The notes under the pieces: model-generated
Seen by the model: only the letters and a program-made list of their open reading frames with translations
The model's database searches: none
What the model was told of the DNA's origin: nothing
Shown here: positions 27,187-35,728 of the stretch, piece after piece
How the letters are laid out: every line of letters starts with the position of its first letter
Position numbering within the stretch: the first letter of the stretch is position 1
Made by a program: the position numbers and the translations under genes
DNA from: Virgibacillus ihumii
GTDB lineage: Bacteria; Bacillota; Bacilli; Bacillales; Amphibacillaceae
Direction: 5' to 3'
Assembly: GCF_902726655.1 (NCBI RefSeq)
Contig: NZ_CACVAN010000001.1
Coordinates: 124,001 to 188,000, forward strand
Length of the DNA: 64,000 nt

Positions 27187-27492
27187 CTTATTCATCCCTT
27201 TTTGTTGCACTATTGTCAGTGTACGCTATGAGGGCGGGAAAGCAAATTGTAATGCTTTATGGCAGGGGGAAGAATTTAATATATTGGAATGGCACATACC
27301 TGCAGATATGATTTGGAATCAAGGATGGAGATATCTACGATTTTATATTCTCACCCAATTCATTTATGAAAAATAAATTGTTCCACGAATTTAATTGCAT
27401 TATGATATAATATTGGATGTGTAAATTTAATTAACCGTTTTCCTAAATTATCGGGAGAACAATTTTTTTATTTTTTTATGGAGGGGTAAAGA

Positions 27493-28833
27493 TTGACAGT
27501 TGCGTTAGCAATTCTTGTCATATTGATTGTTTTAAACGGCTTTTTCGCAGCATCGGAAATAGCCTTGGTTTCGTTGAATGAAAGTAAAGTGGAACGGCAG
27601 GCTGAAAGTGGTGATAAAAAAGCTAAAAAGGTTCATGATCTGATAACTGAACCGAGCCGCTTCCTGTCAACTATTCAGATAGGTATCACGTTAGCCGGAT
27701 TTTTGGCAAGTGCATTTGCAGCCGATTTCTTTGCCGATCCGATTGCGCAGGCGTTGCAGGATATGGGGGTTCCATTTTCGCCATCCGTGCTTCAAACGAT
27801 TGCGGTGGTTGGGACAACCATAGTTTTATCATATTTCACATTGGTTTTTGGTGAATTAGTTCCGAAACAGCTTGCTTTACAAAAGTCAGAAGCAATTTCC
27901 AATTTCGCAGCCACTCCGCTGACTTGGCTTTTCAAAATATGTTTGCCTCTGGTTAAGTTTCTAAGCTTCTCGACCAATACAACGGTAAGGCTATTTGGAG
28001 TTGATCCGGATGCTGAAAATGACGAGGCAACCGAGGAAGACATTCGATTGATGGTCGATGATGGTGGGAAAAAAGGAACCATACGGCAAGCTGAGCAATT
28101 AATGATTAACAATATATTTGAGTTTAATGATAAAACGGTATCCGACATTATCACACATCGAACAGATGTATCAGCATTGGCAGTTGACGCGTCGTTAATG
28201 GAAACAGTTCGATTGGTAAAGTCAGAACGATACACAAGATTTCCCGTTTATGACGGGGACATGGATAATGTTATCGGTTTATTGCATTCAAAAGATCTGA
28301 TTCAATTTTTGCAGTCGGATGATAACAGTTCATTCTGCCTGCAGGATATTATCCGGGATCCTTATTTTGTAGTGGAAACGCAAAATCTTGATGTTATTTT
28401 TAGAGAAATGCAGCAAAACAATATGCATATTGCCATCGTTCTTGATGAATACGGCGGTACAGAAGGGTTAATAACGATTGAAGATATCATCGAAGAAATT
28501 GTTGGTGATATATTCAGTGAACATGTTGGACTTGAAGTAATGAAAGAAGAAGAGGAAATAAAGCAGGTCAGCGAAAATAAATTTGCCATTCTGGGGACCA
28601 TTCATCTGCATGAGGTGGAAGATTCACTGGAGGTTGACCTTCCAACCAATGATTTTGATACATTAAGCGGATTTCTTATCAGTCTGCTTGGTCATTTTCC
28701 ACAGGTTGGGGAGCAGCCGAAGATTCACTATGGTAATGTTATTTTTGAAGTGAATGAGATTACGGAAAAACGGATTGAGCGGGTCACAGCAACAGTTGTT
28801 GAGAAAAATGAAGGAAATGAAGACAGCGAATAG
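27493..28833 (+). CDS. CNNM/CorC (hemolysin C) family membrane protein
   Basis: A 446-residue protein with an N-terminal DUF21 domain (four hydrophobic segments, residues ~1-160, starting in LNGFFAASEIALVSLN), a CBS pair (about residues 210-340, RYTRFPVYDGDMDNVIGLLH and LDEYGGTEGLITIEDI.EEIVGDI) and a C-terminal CorC_HlyC domain. Family members in Bacillus (YhdP, YqhB) are linked to Mg2+ efflux and salt adaptation. TTG start at 27493 with GGAGGGG upstream. One lone family A-like unit (ATCTACGATTTT, 27333) lies in the 280-bp leader. Confidence 0.93.
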   Translation: MTVALAILVILIVLNGFFAASEIALVSLNESKVERQAESGDKKAKKVHDLITEPSRFLSTIQIGITLAGFLASAFAADFFADPIAQALQDMGVPFSPSVLQTIAVVGTTIVLSYFTLVFGELVPKQLALQKSEAISNFAATPLTWLFKICLPLVKFLSFSTNTTVRLFGVDPDAENDEATEEDIRLMVDDGGKKGTIRQAEQLMINNIFEFNDKTVSDIITHRTDVSALAVDASLMETVRLVKSERYTRFPVYDGDMDNVIGLLHSKDLIQFLQSDDNSSFCLQDIIRDPYFVVETQNLDVIFREMQQNNMHIAIVLDEYGGTEGLITIEDIIEEIVGDIFSEHVGLEVMKEEEEIKQVSENKFAILGTIHLHEVEDSLEVDLPTNDFDTLSGFLISLLGHFPQVGEQPKIHYGNVIFEVNEITEKRIERVTATVVEKNEGNEDSE

Positions 28834-28843
28834 CGATACAAAG

Positions 28844-28871
28844 TCAGTCTCCTAATGGGGCTGATTTTTTT
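28844..28871 (+). terminator. Terminator of the CNNM gene
   Basis: Imperfect stem TCAGTCTCC / GGGGCTGA, TAAT loop, then seven T. Confidence 0.7.
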
Positions 28872-28932
28872 CGTTATTAGGACAGCGGGGTTTTGATGTT
28901 CTTTAATTGAATTGAAGCGGAAAATTGGAGGT

Positions 28933-29013
28933 GCCGGAAAAAACTAAAATTTGCCGAATAATTTCAAAAAACGCCGGATTATTAATTAAATTCGCCGGAT
29001 TAATAACTGAATG
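28933..29013 (+). repeat. Family C phased array 1 (four ~20-bp units)
   Basis: GCCGGA (one unit GCCGAA) starts at 28933, 28953, 28973 and 28994, spacing 20, 20 and 21 bp, separated by ~14 variable A/T-rich bases. It is located between the CNNM terminator and the wrbA gene. The second array is at 41670-41750 in opposite orientation. Confidence 0.78.
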
Positions 29014-29074
29014 ATGATACACATAATGGGAATATTAAACCTGTTTAAAGAACTAATAAAGGAGCGATTCTGCA

Positions 29075-29689
29075 ATGGAAAATGTAAAGTTGGCAGTTAT
29101 TTATTACAGCTCAACCGGTACAAACTACCAATTGGCTCAATGGGCAAAGGAAGAAGCGGAGCAGGCAGGAGCTGAAGTGAAGCTGCTGAAGGTGCCTGAA
29201 CTTGCACCGGAAGCAGCAATTGCCGGTAATCCGGCATGGAAAGCACATGCGGATGCAACGAAGGATGTTACGGAAGCTACTACCGATGACCTGCTTTGGG
29301 CGGACGCCTTTATTTTCAGTATGCCGACCCGTTTTGGAAACTTGCCGTCACAAATGAAACAGTTTCTGGATACAACAGGCGGCATCTGGGCACAAGGAAA
29401 ATTGATGAATAAGGTTGTCAGTGGTATGGCATCTGCACAAAATCCACATGGCGGTCAGGAACAGACTGTCCTTTCGCTGTACACAACGATGATGCACTGG
29501 GGCGCAGTTATCGCCGCACCAGGTTACACCGATCCATCACTTTTCGCTGCTGGCGGAAATCCATATGGAACAAGTGTGAGTGTCGATCAGGATGGAAATA
29601 TGGTGGAAGACGTTCAGGCTGCAGTGAAACATCAGGCAAAGCGGACACTGCAGGTTGCCGGATGGGTCAAGAACGGAAATCAGCAGTAA
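29075..29689 (+). CDS. wrbA: NAD(P)H:quinone oxidoreductase, WrbA type
   Basis: Flavodoxin-fold FMN protein that reduces quinones by two electrons, protecting against redox cycling. FMN phosphate loop YYSSTGTNYQLA is at residues 10-21; the SMPTRFGNLPSQMKQFLD and GGQEQT..SLYT..MHWG motifs are typical of WrbA. 204 residues. RBS AAAGGAG. Single gene with its own terminator. Confidence 0.93.
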   Translation: MENVKLAVIYYSSTGTNYQLAQWAKEEAEQAGAEVKLLKVPELAPEAAIAGNPAWKAHADATKDVTEATTDDLLWADAFIFSMPTRFGNLPSQMKQFLDTTGGIWAQGKLMNKVVSGMASAQNPHGGQEQTVLSLYTTMMHWGAVIAAPGYTDPSLFAAGGNPYGTSVSVDQDGNMVEDVQAAVKHQAKRTLQVAGWVKNGNQQ

Positions 29690-29697
29690 TGCAGGAA

Positions 29698-29725
29698 GCC
29701 GATCAAACGTTGGTCGGCTCTTTTC
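29698..29725 (+). terminator. Terminator of wrbA
   Basis: Stem GCCGATC / GGTCGGC, 6-base loop, then TCTTTTC. Confidence 0.75.
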
Positions 29726-29850
29726 ACCCTTGGAGCACCTGCAGCTCGATTTTAAAAACCCGTCCCCGCCCAATAACCCGAACAAACCGTGCCTCTAAAT
29801 CTAAAAAAGTGCAGCCTGCAACAAGACCACACTTTTAAAACAACCCTCCC

Positions 29851-30870
29851 TCAACTCTGCCTTTTATTCCGAGCCAGCTTTTCCCGATCCACAATCCCCG
29901 GCGGCTGCTCAAGCCAGTTATTTTTAATCATAATATCAGCTCCGGTTTTGGCGAGTCCGCTTACTTCCAACGATAAACGTTCGTAACGGAGTGCTAAATC
30001 TGATCGTTGGCTGGCTGCCATTGCAGTGGCATAGTTTCCTATTCCGGATGCAGTTAAAAGGGACATGTGAAACATCATCAGTTTATCAGAGAACGTTTTG
30101 GTAGTGGAGTCACTGACTGCTACGTCAGGCACGTGGGGAGCCTGAATGTTATCTTTCATCAGCGCATCAACAAATAATTTAATGTGCCTTTTTGATGTTC
30201 TTTTGCCACGCAGCATGAACTCCTGTACCTCCTTGGATGATGAAGTTTGTGCGAAAGCAAGGCACAACTTAACTCCTATTGAATTGGTCGTAATATTCAT
30301 ATACAAATATGAGATTTCCACAGCATTCAACGGACGTTTGCTGCTTAATGGATTGATACCACTCATATATTTTTTGCTGTTTACATAGTCTGTTTCTTTA
30401 GGAACTTCAATGTAAGGCGGCCGTGCATTGATTCCTTTATTGAGCGCAATTTTGAGCGACTTTCTGTAAAGGTTGTTTGTTTCGTGTAAGGCGTGCGAAA
30501 AATAGGTGCAAATATCATCACGGAAACTCAACGAAACCGTTCCACTATATGAAAGCATCCCAACTTTTGCCATGTGATTTACGTATGTTAAGCAGAATGT
30601 ATCGGTGAACAGCCACGGGGCATTAAAATTCACATCCTGTTCGTTAAAACCGTTCGGGATGCTGTATTGTTCGTCTTCAAAAATGGATGTTAATTTCTCT
30701 AGATGATCGCATGAAAGATCGTAGGAATCCCGTACAACTGGCTTGATGTCATTATCCTGAATGTGTTGCAGCATGTACCCTAAAATACATTTTGACATAC
30801 TATCATTCATATAAGCATTCCAAAGTGAAGCAATTTCTGAGGATGTTAAGTGAATTTTTTCTTCGCTCAT
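29851..30870 (-). CDS. DUF3231 family protein
   Basis: A 339-residue protein made of two related ~165-residue helical halves (the first begins LTSSEIASLWNAYM, the second LNAVEISYLYMN), each the ferritin-like DUF3231 repeat common in spore-formers. Function unknown; a stress or spore role is often suspected. RBS AAAGGGATTG precedes the ATG. It is convergent with wrbA. Confidence 0.82.
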   Translation of the reverse strand: MSEEKIHLTSSEIASLWNAYMNDSMSKCILGYMLQHIQDNDIKPVVRDSYDLSCDHLEKLTSIFEDEQYSIPNGFNEQDVNFNAPWLFTDTFCLTYVNHMAKVGMLSYSGTVSLSFRDDICTYFSHALHETNNLYRKSLKIALNKGINARPPYIEVPKETDYVNSKKYMSGINPLSSKRPLNAVEISYLYMNITTNSIGVKLCLAFAQTSSSKEVQEFMLRGKRTSKRHIKLFVDALMKDNIQAPHVPDVAVSDSTTKTFSDKLMMFHMSLLTASGIGNYATAMAASQRSDLALRYERLSLEVSGLAKTGADIMIKNNWLEQPPGIVDREKLARNKRQS

Positions 30871-31199
30871 GACAATCCCTTTCTGGTTGAATAAGTTTAA
30901 TCGTTATTATGTACAAAAGCTATTATTTTTATTTGCAGGAAGAAGTGAGTATCAAATGTTATATATTAATTTGTCAGCAAAATCAGCAAAAAAATGAATA
31001 TTCCTTAAGACAGGGTAAAAAATAGCTACAAACCAGCGTCATTGAATGAAAATGGACAACGATTTAATTATACGATTTCTATAGGGCAGGATACTCACGC
31101 AAATAAAAAGCAGCAGTCCAATACAGATTCCGTGGCCTGGGGCTGTATAACTTTTCTCTTTAATATAATTTTATTGTTAAAGCAAAAAAGGAGAACTAA
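30871..31199. other. Intergenic region without recognisable gene
   Basis: A/T-rich spacer between divergent genes. A 61-codon open frame on the top strand (31042-31227) overlaps the next gene, has no ribosome binding site and no recognisable sequence. AAAAAAGGAGAACTAA at the end is the RBS of the next gene. No repeats or hairpins of note. Confidence 0.6.
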
Positions 31200-31772
31200 A
31201 TGGATAAAGAACAACAACAAATCGTAATGGACAGTTTTTTTGAGCGGTTTGAACAGCTCCATGATGAATTAAGTCAATTTTGGCTGGATCATATTTTTTT
31301 GCATTGGGATTGGTGGATTGCCGCCATACTTACCATTCTCCCATGGATATTCTGGATTTTTTATCATAATAAAAAGAGTACACACCGATTATTATACGCA
31401 GGTCTGTTTTCTATCGTTATTGGCATGGGGTTCGACTATCTCGGGACATCCTTTGGTTTATGGCACTATACCGGTAAAGTCTTCCCATCATTTCCGGCGT
31501 GGTCTCCCTTTCACTTTTGCCTGCTGCCGGTTAGCATTATGTTCTTAATCCAAACCAAACCGCACATTGCCATATGGAAGAAGGGAATTTTTTTTGGTCT
31601 GCTGACAGCGTTTATCGGTGAGCCGATTTTTGTATGGGCCGGTTACTATGTAATGACCGGATGGACCTCTATATACTCCATGCCAATTTATGCTGCCCTT
31701 TATATGTTTTGCGACTGGATTACGAATAGGGAAGCGTTTGAACTGCTTTCAGAGCAAAAAGCAAGTAAATAA
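31200..31772 (+). CDS. CBO0543-like multi-span membrane protein, first of pair
   Basis: A 190-residue protein with an amphipathic N-terminal ~30 residues and five transmembrane segments starting near residue 38; Trp/Phe-rich (WDWWIA, WIFWIFYH, GLWHYTGKVFP). Size and layout match the CBO0543 group of uncharacterised spore-former membrane proteins. RBS AAAAAGGAG. A second protein of similar design follows 20 bases downstream. Confidence 0.65.
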   Translation: MDKEQQQIVMDSFFERFEQLHDELSQFWLDHIFLHWDWWIAAILTILPWIFWIFYHNKKSTHRLLYAGLFSIVIGMGFDYLGTSFGLWHYTGKVFPSFPAWSPFHFCLLPVSIMFLIQTKPHIAIWKKGIFFGLLTAFIGEPIFVWAGYYVMTGWTSIYSMPIYAALYMFCDWITNREAFELLSEQKASK

Positions 31773-31792
31773 ACAAGTTGCAGGAGGTAACG

Positions 31793-32311
31793 ATGAAACA
31801 AATGGAGAAAGGTTTTCTCGGATTTTTAACATTGCTCGGTTTGGCTATGATTCCGGTGTGGTTCAACAAACGCCCTCGTAAAGACTGGACGATTGTATTT
31901 TTATTGGCCGGATTTTTATCAGGCATGCTGGACATGTTTGCTACAGCTCATAAACTGATCCGTTATCCCTCACAAATTTTCGGAAAAAAAATGAACATCA
32001 GCCTGCTGTTTGATTACTTACTGCTTCCGAATATAGGTGTTCTATATAACCAGCTGACGTATAAATCGGGTTTTTGGTTGGCGTTGATCAGAGCGTTATT
32101 ATTCAGCATCCCGATGACTATTGTGGAATATTTACTGGAAAAACACACGAACTTAATCGTTTGGCAAAAATGGAACTGGTTTTATACATTTGCTTCGGTT
32201 ACCATATTCCTTTTGCTTGAGCGGGCCTTTATGGCTTTCATCAGAAAGTCAGTCAACCCGCTTCATTTGCTCAAGAAAAAGTTCATTAAACTGAAACGCA
32301 CTATTGCCTGA
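31793..32311 (+). CDS. CBO0543-like multi-span membrane protein, second of pair
   Basis: A 172-residue protein with four to five hydrophobic segments and a strongly basic tail (LLKKKFIKLKR). The ATG at 31793 follows CAGGAGGTAACG. Co-transcribed with the preceding gene, with similar span layout (FWLALIRALLF, WNWFYTFASV). Function unknown. Confidence 0.65.
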   Translation: MKQMEKGFLGFLTLLGLAMIPVWFNKRPRKDWTIVFLLAGFLSGMLDMFATAHKLIRYPSQIFGKKMNISLLFDYLLLPNIGVLYNQLTYKSGFWLALIRALLFSIPMTIVEYLLEKHTNLIVWQKWNWFYTFASVTIFLLLERAFMAFIRKSVNPLHLLKKKFIKLKRTIA

Positions 32312-32417
32312 TGCCGTGCTTGCTAAACTTTTTTAGGTGACAAACAAAGTTGCACTTATGCAGTAAGAAAGGATTTTATTCTTAGCTGCTAAAAAATTCC
32401 ACGAAAGAAGGACTTGG

Positions 32418-32945
32418 ATGAAAAAAGTTGACATTTATAAATCTCCTTTCACTGCAATGCTTTGGTCATTTGCCTTGCCAGGATTCGGACAACTTTATAA
32501 CCGTGATTATCTGCTTGGGCTGTTACTGATTACCTGGGAGGTTGTCCTGAATTTATATTCTAATTTAAATATTGCACTGATGTATTCATTCCATGGGGAT
32601 TTTGCAAAAGCACATGAAATCATTAACTATGAGTGGGGCTTGTTTTACCCGTCCGTTTTCGCATTTTCCATGTGGCAGGCGTACAATAAAGCAAAGGTGA
32701 TCAGGCACAGTCGTGAACACGATACGGAATTGAAGAAAGTTTATTTTACCGGGCTTTTTTTTGGATTGACAGCTGGAATGAATATTGGGCTCACAACCCA
32801 CATTCACTTGCATATTAATATGCTTAAATTTCTGAATGCTCCGGTATTCAGCGGTGTTTTTCTTGGAATGATTGGCGCTGGTCTCGGTCATTTGATTGAA
32901 ATGTATTTCGCAAAGCAGCGAAACAGCAGTAAAAATACGGTATAA
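32418..32945 (+). CDS. Hypothetical membrane protein with TM2-like start
   Basis: A 175-residue protein opening with SPFTAMLWSFALPGFGQLYNRDYLLGLLL, the pattern of TM2/DUF5683-type membrane domains (PG.GQ.Y). Further hydrophobic segments lie near residues 75-95, 108-130 and 140-160, with several His in THIHLHI. RBS AGAAGGA. Possibly part of the same membrane-protein cluster as the two genes upstream. Function unknown. Confidence 0.65.
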   Translation: MKKVDIYKSPFTAMLWSFALPGFGQLYNRDYLLGLLLITWEVVLNLYSNLNIALMYSFHGDFAKAHEIINYEWGLFYPSVFAFSMWQAYNKAKVIRHSREHDTELKKVYFTGLFFGLTAGMNIGLTTHIHLHINMLKFLNAPVFSGVFLGMIGAGLGHLIEMYFAKQRNSSKNTV

Positions 32946-33078
32946 ATGCTTTGAAATGATTCCATGTTGTCTCAAGCTTATTTGTAAAAAGATACACTTA
33001 TATTGTCGAATCAGGATTACATTTCTTTATCCAGGGAAAATAAAAATAACTAGAAAAAGATTGGAGGGTTAATTTGTA

Positions 33079-33300
33079 GTGTCACAAAAGGCAGTTTTAA
33101 ACTGTATGAAAGATTTGATAGAGGTTGAAGATATCGCTGTTTTATCCTATCCAATCCTTCCATATGGATTGAAAGTGATTGATCAGTCGGAGGATTATAT
33201 TATATTTTTTTACGATACCAATACTAACCAAGTAATACACCTGTTTAAAGATGCAGAGGATTATTGGTTCCGGGATGGATTCGGGTATCATACCTTGTGA
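33079..33300 (+). CDS. Small hypothetical protein
   Basis: A 73-residue protein, acidic, ending DYWFRDGFGYHTL, with IIFFYDTNTNQVIHLF suggesting a small beta-rich fold. GTG start; RBS GGAGGG is 10 bases upstream. No family recognised. Sequence downstream to 34.5 kb is mostly decayed. Confidence 0.5.
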   Translation: MSQKAVLNCMKDLIEVEDIAVLSYPILPYGLKVIDQSEDYIIFFYDTNTNQVIHLFKDAEDYWFRDGFGYHTL

Positions 33301-33509
33301 TAATTTTTTGGGAAAGTCGCTATAAAAGCAGATAATACTTTATTCTACATTATAAAGTTATTTCTCCATAAGCAGTTCAGGTTGCATGGATTCCATAAAT
33401 TTCATATTTTTAATAAGGGAGCCTGCATTTATGCGAAAACTTTCCTTTCAACCGGTTGGTCAGGTAGTTTGACTTGAATAATTAAACACGGAAAGGGGAG
33501 TTTGATGTC

Positions 33510-33644
33510 TTGCAGCAGGTTAAATACAGCAAACAATCGGACAAGTACAATTACGGAAAAATGACGGCTGACTGCCAATCCATGATTTCCTCGGTGGTGA
33601 AAGGCTGGGGTAATGTGAACCACCCCGGTGAGAATCATGGGTAG
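33510..33644 (+). CDS. Possible very small protein, first of a coupled pair
   Basis: A 44-codon frame from TTG 33510, 10 bases after GGAAAGGGGAG, reading QQVKYSKQSDKYNYGKMTADC and on to NVNHPGENHG. Its TAG is embedded in the start of the next small frame (ATGGGTAG), typical of translational coupling. No family recognised; could also be a remnant. Confidence 0.35.
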   Translation: MQQVKYSKQSDKYNYGKMTADCQSMISSVVKGWGNVNHPGENHG

Positions 33645-33747
33645 CAGTGCTCGCTATGAAGAACTGGTTAAGGAATTTGAACATAAATTAAACCGGAAAC
33701 TGACCGATAAAGAACTGGAATTTATTTCATGGCTGGCTGAACAGTAA
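33637..33747 (+). CDS. Possible very small protein, second of a coupled pair
   Basis: A 36-residue frame reading GSSARYEELVKEFEHKLNRK followed by LTDKELEFISWLAEQ: a well-formed amphipathic helix pair with coding-like composition. The ATG overlaps the preceding stop; GGTGA lies 6 bases upstream. Function unknown. Confidence 0.4.
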   Translation: MGSSARYEELVKEFEHKLNRKLTDKELEFISWLAEQ

Positions 33748-34013
33748 AATGAAATTCCCGTTTCAACAAGTCTACATTACCGGATAATATTGCACGTGGC
33801 GCGGATTTGTATAATAAGGCGGTCTTGGGCCTATTTTTGACATGGGCGATGCGGATGCATTGGCAATGTAAAGTAATTGTACTTCCTCATTGGATGTTCG
33901 TCACCATTACCGTATTCAATCATTGCCGGATATGGGACCATCCATGGAGAATTTTTTGCCGGAATTCAGTCATTTACGATTAACACCAGAGTGACATTCT
34001 GGGAGGCTGCCCT

Positions 34014-34275
34014 ATGTCACAAGAAAAGCGCAATTTTAAGGAAAATAATCATGATCAAACATATCCGATGTATCCCAATTACTGAAAAATTACGCGTTAC
34101 GAAGATGTTCCGATTACGGTTCCGGAACAACGCCAGCTGTGTCAACCAGTGTTGAGGAATGTATGGTCCCCAGGCCAATGTTGACAATCCGAATTACGCA
34201 GGAAGCGGTAAACTGATTGGAAAAGTTGCCCCTGATAATGGGTGCGGGTACAGCAGCCTTTACGGGGCCGAATAG
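34014..34275 (+). pseudogene. Truncated SDR oxidoreductase (general stress protein 39-like), N-terminal fragment
   Basis: From ATG 34014 (RBS GGGAGG) it reads MSQEKRNFKENN, a stop, DVPITVPEQRQLCQPV, then in another frame NPNYAGSGKLIGKVA, where intact YdaD/GS39-type SDR enzymes continue LITGGDSGIG. Here the glycine-rich NAD loop is lost (PDNGCGYS) and homology stops. Three lesions are visible. The broken end abuts family A array 4 within about 10 bases. The 33750-34010 stretch upstream has no intact gene. Confidence 0.7.
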
Positions 34276-34278
34276 CAT

Positions 34279-34379
34279 ATATCTACGATTTCGTAAAGGT
34301 TATCCATGATTTCGGGCCAGATATCCACGATTTTGAGGGTTGTATCCACGAAAATGACACCTTTATCCACGATTCTGCT
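34279..34379 (+). repeat. Family A phased array 4 (five 21-bp units)
   Basis: Cores ATCTACG, ATCCATG, ATCCACG, ATCCACG and ATCCACG start at 34281, 34302, 34323, 34344 and 34365, exactly 21 bp apart, each followed by ATTTC/ATTTT/AAAAT. It begins where the truncated SDR gene ends. Confidence 0.88.
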
Positions 34380-34544
34380 TCTGCCATGATTTCCCCAACC
34401 ATAAATGTTGGTAATATTTACCTGATATAAAACTGTAGATGATGTGACATAGTGGTCCAATTAGTGTAAGCTATAGATGTAATGCTGAATAATCTGACAA
34501 AGAGTTGTGTGGTAAAGAGATCCAATTAGGGGGATGTACGAAAA

Positions 34545-34709
34545 ATGGCAACAGACAAGAAAACATACGAAGACAAACAAATCAGGATTGATCCGACACT
34601 GCACCGAGAGCTGAAAATCCTTGCACTGCAAAAGGAGCAGTCACTGAAACAGATTGCTGATGATGCAATTGCCATGTATTTAAGGTATGAGAAAAATCGC
34701 ACATTGTAA
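34545..34709 (+). CDS. Small ribbon-helix-helix (CopG-like) protein
   Basis: A 54-residue protein with a basic start (MATDKKTYEDKQ) and one RHH unit: QIRIDPTLHRELKILALQ as strand plus first helix, then KEQSLKQIADDAIAMYLRYE as second helix. Likely a dimeric DNA-binding protein. AGGGGGATG lies upstream of the ATG with ~9-base spacing. No toxin gene is adjacent, so a stand-alone regulator is as likely as an antitoxin. Confidence 0.7.
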   Translation: MATDKKTYEDKQIRIDPTLHRELKILALQKEQSLKQIADDAIAMYLRYEKNRTL

Positions 34710-34796
34710 CTGATAAAAAACTGTGCAGTATCGTGTGATAAAATGAGGGAGTTTTAAACCATTGCAACACGTACAGCAATGTAATAAGTCAAACTA

Positions 34797-34834
34797 AACC
34801 ACCCGGCCATTGCGAAACTGGATTGGGTGGTTTT
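34797..34834 (+). terminator. Terminator after the RHH gene
   Basis: Stem AACCACCC / GGGTGGTT, 20-base loop, then TTTGTTT. It may also serve the convergent LOG gene. Confidence 0.75.
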
Positions 34835-34861
34835 GTTTGGAGAAATTTTGACATTCATAGT

Positions 34862-35443
34862 TTAGGTTTGCTCCCGGTTTATATATGTCCTGACAGCAGG
34901 TGGCTCGTACGATTTGAATTTGTCCAGCAAAGCATCCGGACGATTATCGACTAAAGCCATTTCACGAAATTGTTCCTGTAAAAACGCCTGATCCGCCATA
35001 TGATGAATAAGCGAGATGAGCGGGTCATAATAATGATTAATGTTTAAAAGGCCACATGGTTTCTGGTGCATCCCAAGCTGTGCCCATGTGAAAACTTCGA
35101 TGAATTCCTCCAGCGTTCCCGTTCCGCCGGGTAAAGCCATAAATCCATCAGCCAGCTCAGCCATTTTAGCCTTTCGTTCATGCATGGAGTCCACCACGAC
35201 CAGTTCCGTTATATCAGGATGAGAAATTTCCTTTGTTTCCAGCATTTTTGGAATAACACCAATCACGTTGCCGCCGTTTTCCAGAACGGAATCAGCAACG
35301 GCGCCCATCAACCCGATGCTCGATCCGCCGTACACGAGTGTGATATGCCGTTTTGCCAGTGCCTGTCCCAATTGAACAGCTCCTTCCCTGTACGCTGTGG
35401 ATACACCGTCGCTTGATCCGCAAAATACCGCTAAATGATTCAT
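34862..35443 (-). CDS. LOG family protein (TIGR00730, nucleoside monophosphate phosphoribohydrolase-like)
   Basis: A 193-residue Rossmann-fold protein; family members (B. subtilis YvdD) cleave AMP or cytokinin-type nucleotides at the N-glycosidic bond. Seen: N-terminal AVFCGSSDG, YGGSSIGLMGAVAD near residue 40 and the active-site signature MALPGGTGTLEEF near residue 102. RBS GGTGGTG. Divergent from the hydrolase-BTAD regulator; a link is possible but unproven. Confidence 0.9.
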   Translation of the reverse strand: MNHLAVFCGSSDGVSTAYREGAVQLGQALAKRHITLVYGGSSIGLMGAVADSVLENGGNVIGVIPKMLETKEISHPDITELVVVDSMHERKAKMAELADGFMALPGGTGTLEEFIEVFTWAQLGMHQKPCGLLNINHYYDPLISLIHHMADQAFLQEQFREMALVDNRPDALLDKFKSYEPPAVRTYINREQT

Positions 35444-35525
35444 CGTTACACCACCCGGTTAAAAATTACTGTACCTTTATTATATCGATTAAACGCATTA
35501 CCTGCACAGCATAAACATATTGTAA

Positions 35526-35538
35526 GGTATAGTATACC
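35526..35538. promoter_or_regulatory. Palindrome in the LOG/regulator intergenic region
   Basis: GGTATAGTATACC is a perfect palindrome around a central G, midway between divergent genes, one of which is a transcription factor. A second, G/C-rich inverted repeat (CCGGGATTTCCCGG) lies at about 35688-35701 next to the regulator start. Either could be an operator; inferred from position. Confidence 0.35.
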
Positions 35539-35728
35539 TATACTTTTGGAATTTTTTTCTAGTTTATACGGCGAAAGTTTGATAGCATAAGAAGATAGAA
35601 CCAGCTCAGCAAGAATCGGCTGCACATTTTGTTGCTTAGCTTTACATCTATAAATTACATAGACGAAAACAGATGGCGTACAGTTTCCGGGATTTCCCGG
35701 GGAATAATCCACATTGGGAGTGTCGAGG

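Noticed and set aside
31042..31227. 61-codon open frame before the CBO0543-like gene
   Set aside because: No RBS, no recognisable sequence, and it overlaps the well-supported start at 31200.
33877..34155. 92-codon open frame in the decayed zone
   Set aside because: It overlaps the recognisable SDR remnant in another frame and lacks an RBS.
34545..34709. RHH protein as antitoxin of a toxin-antitoxin pair
   Set aside because: No toxin-like gene on either side; a terminator follows at once.
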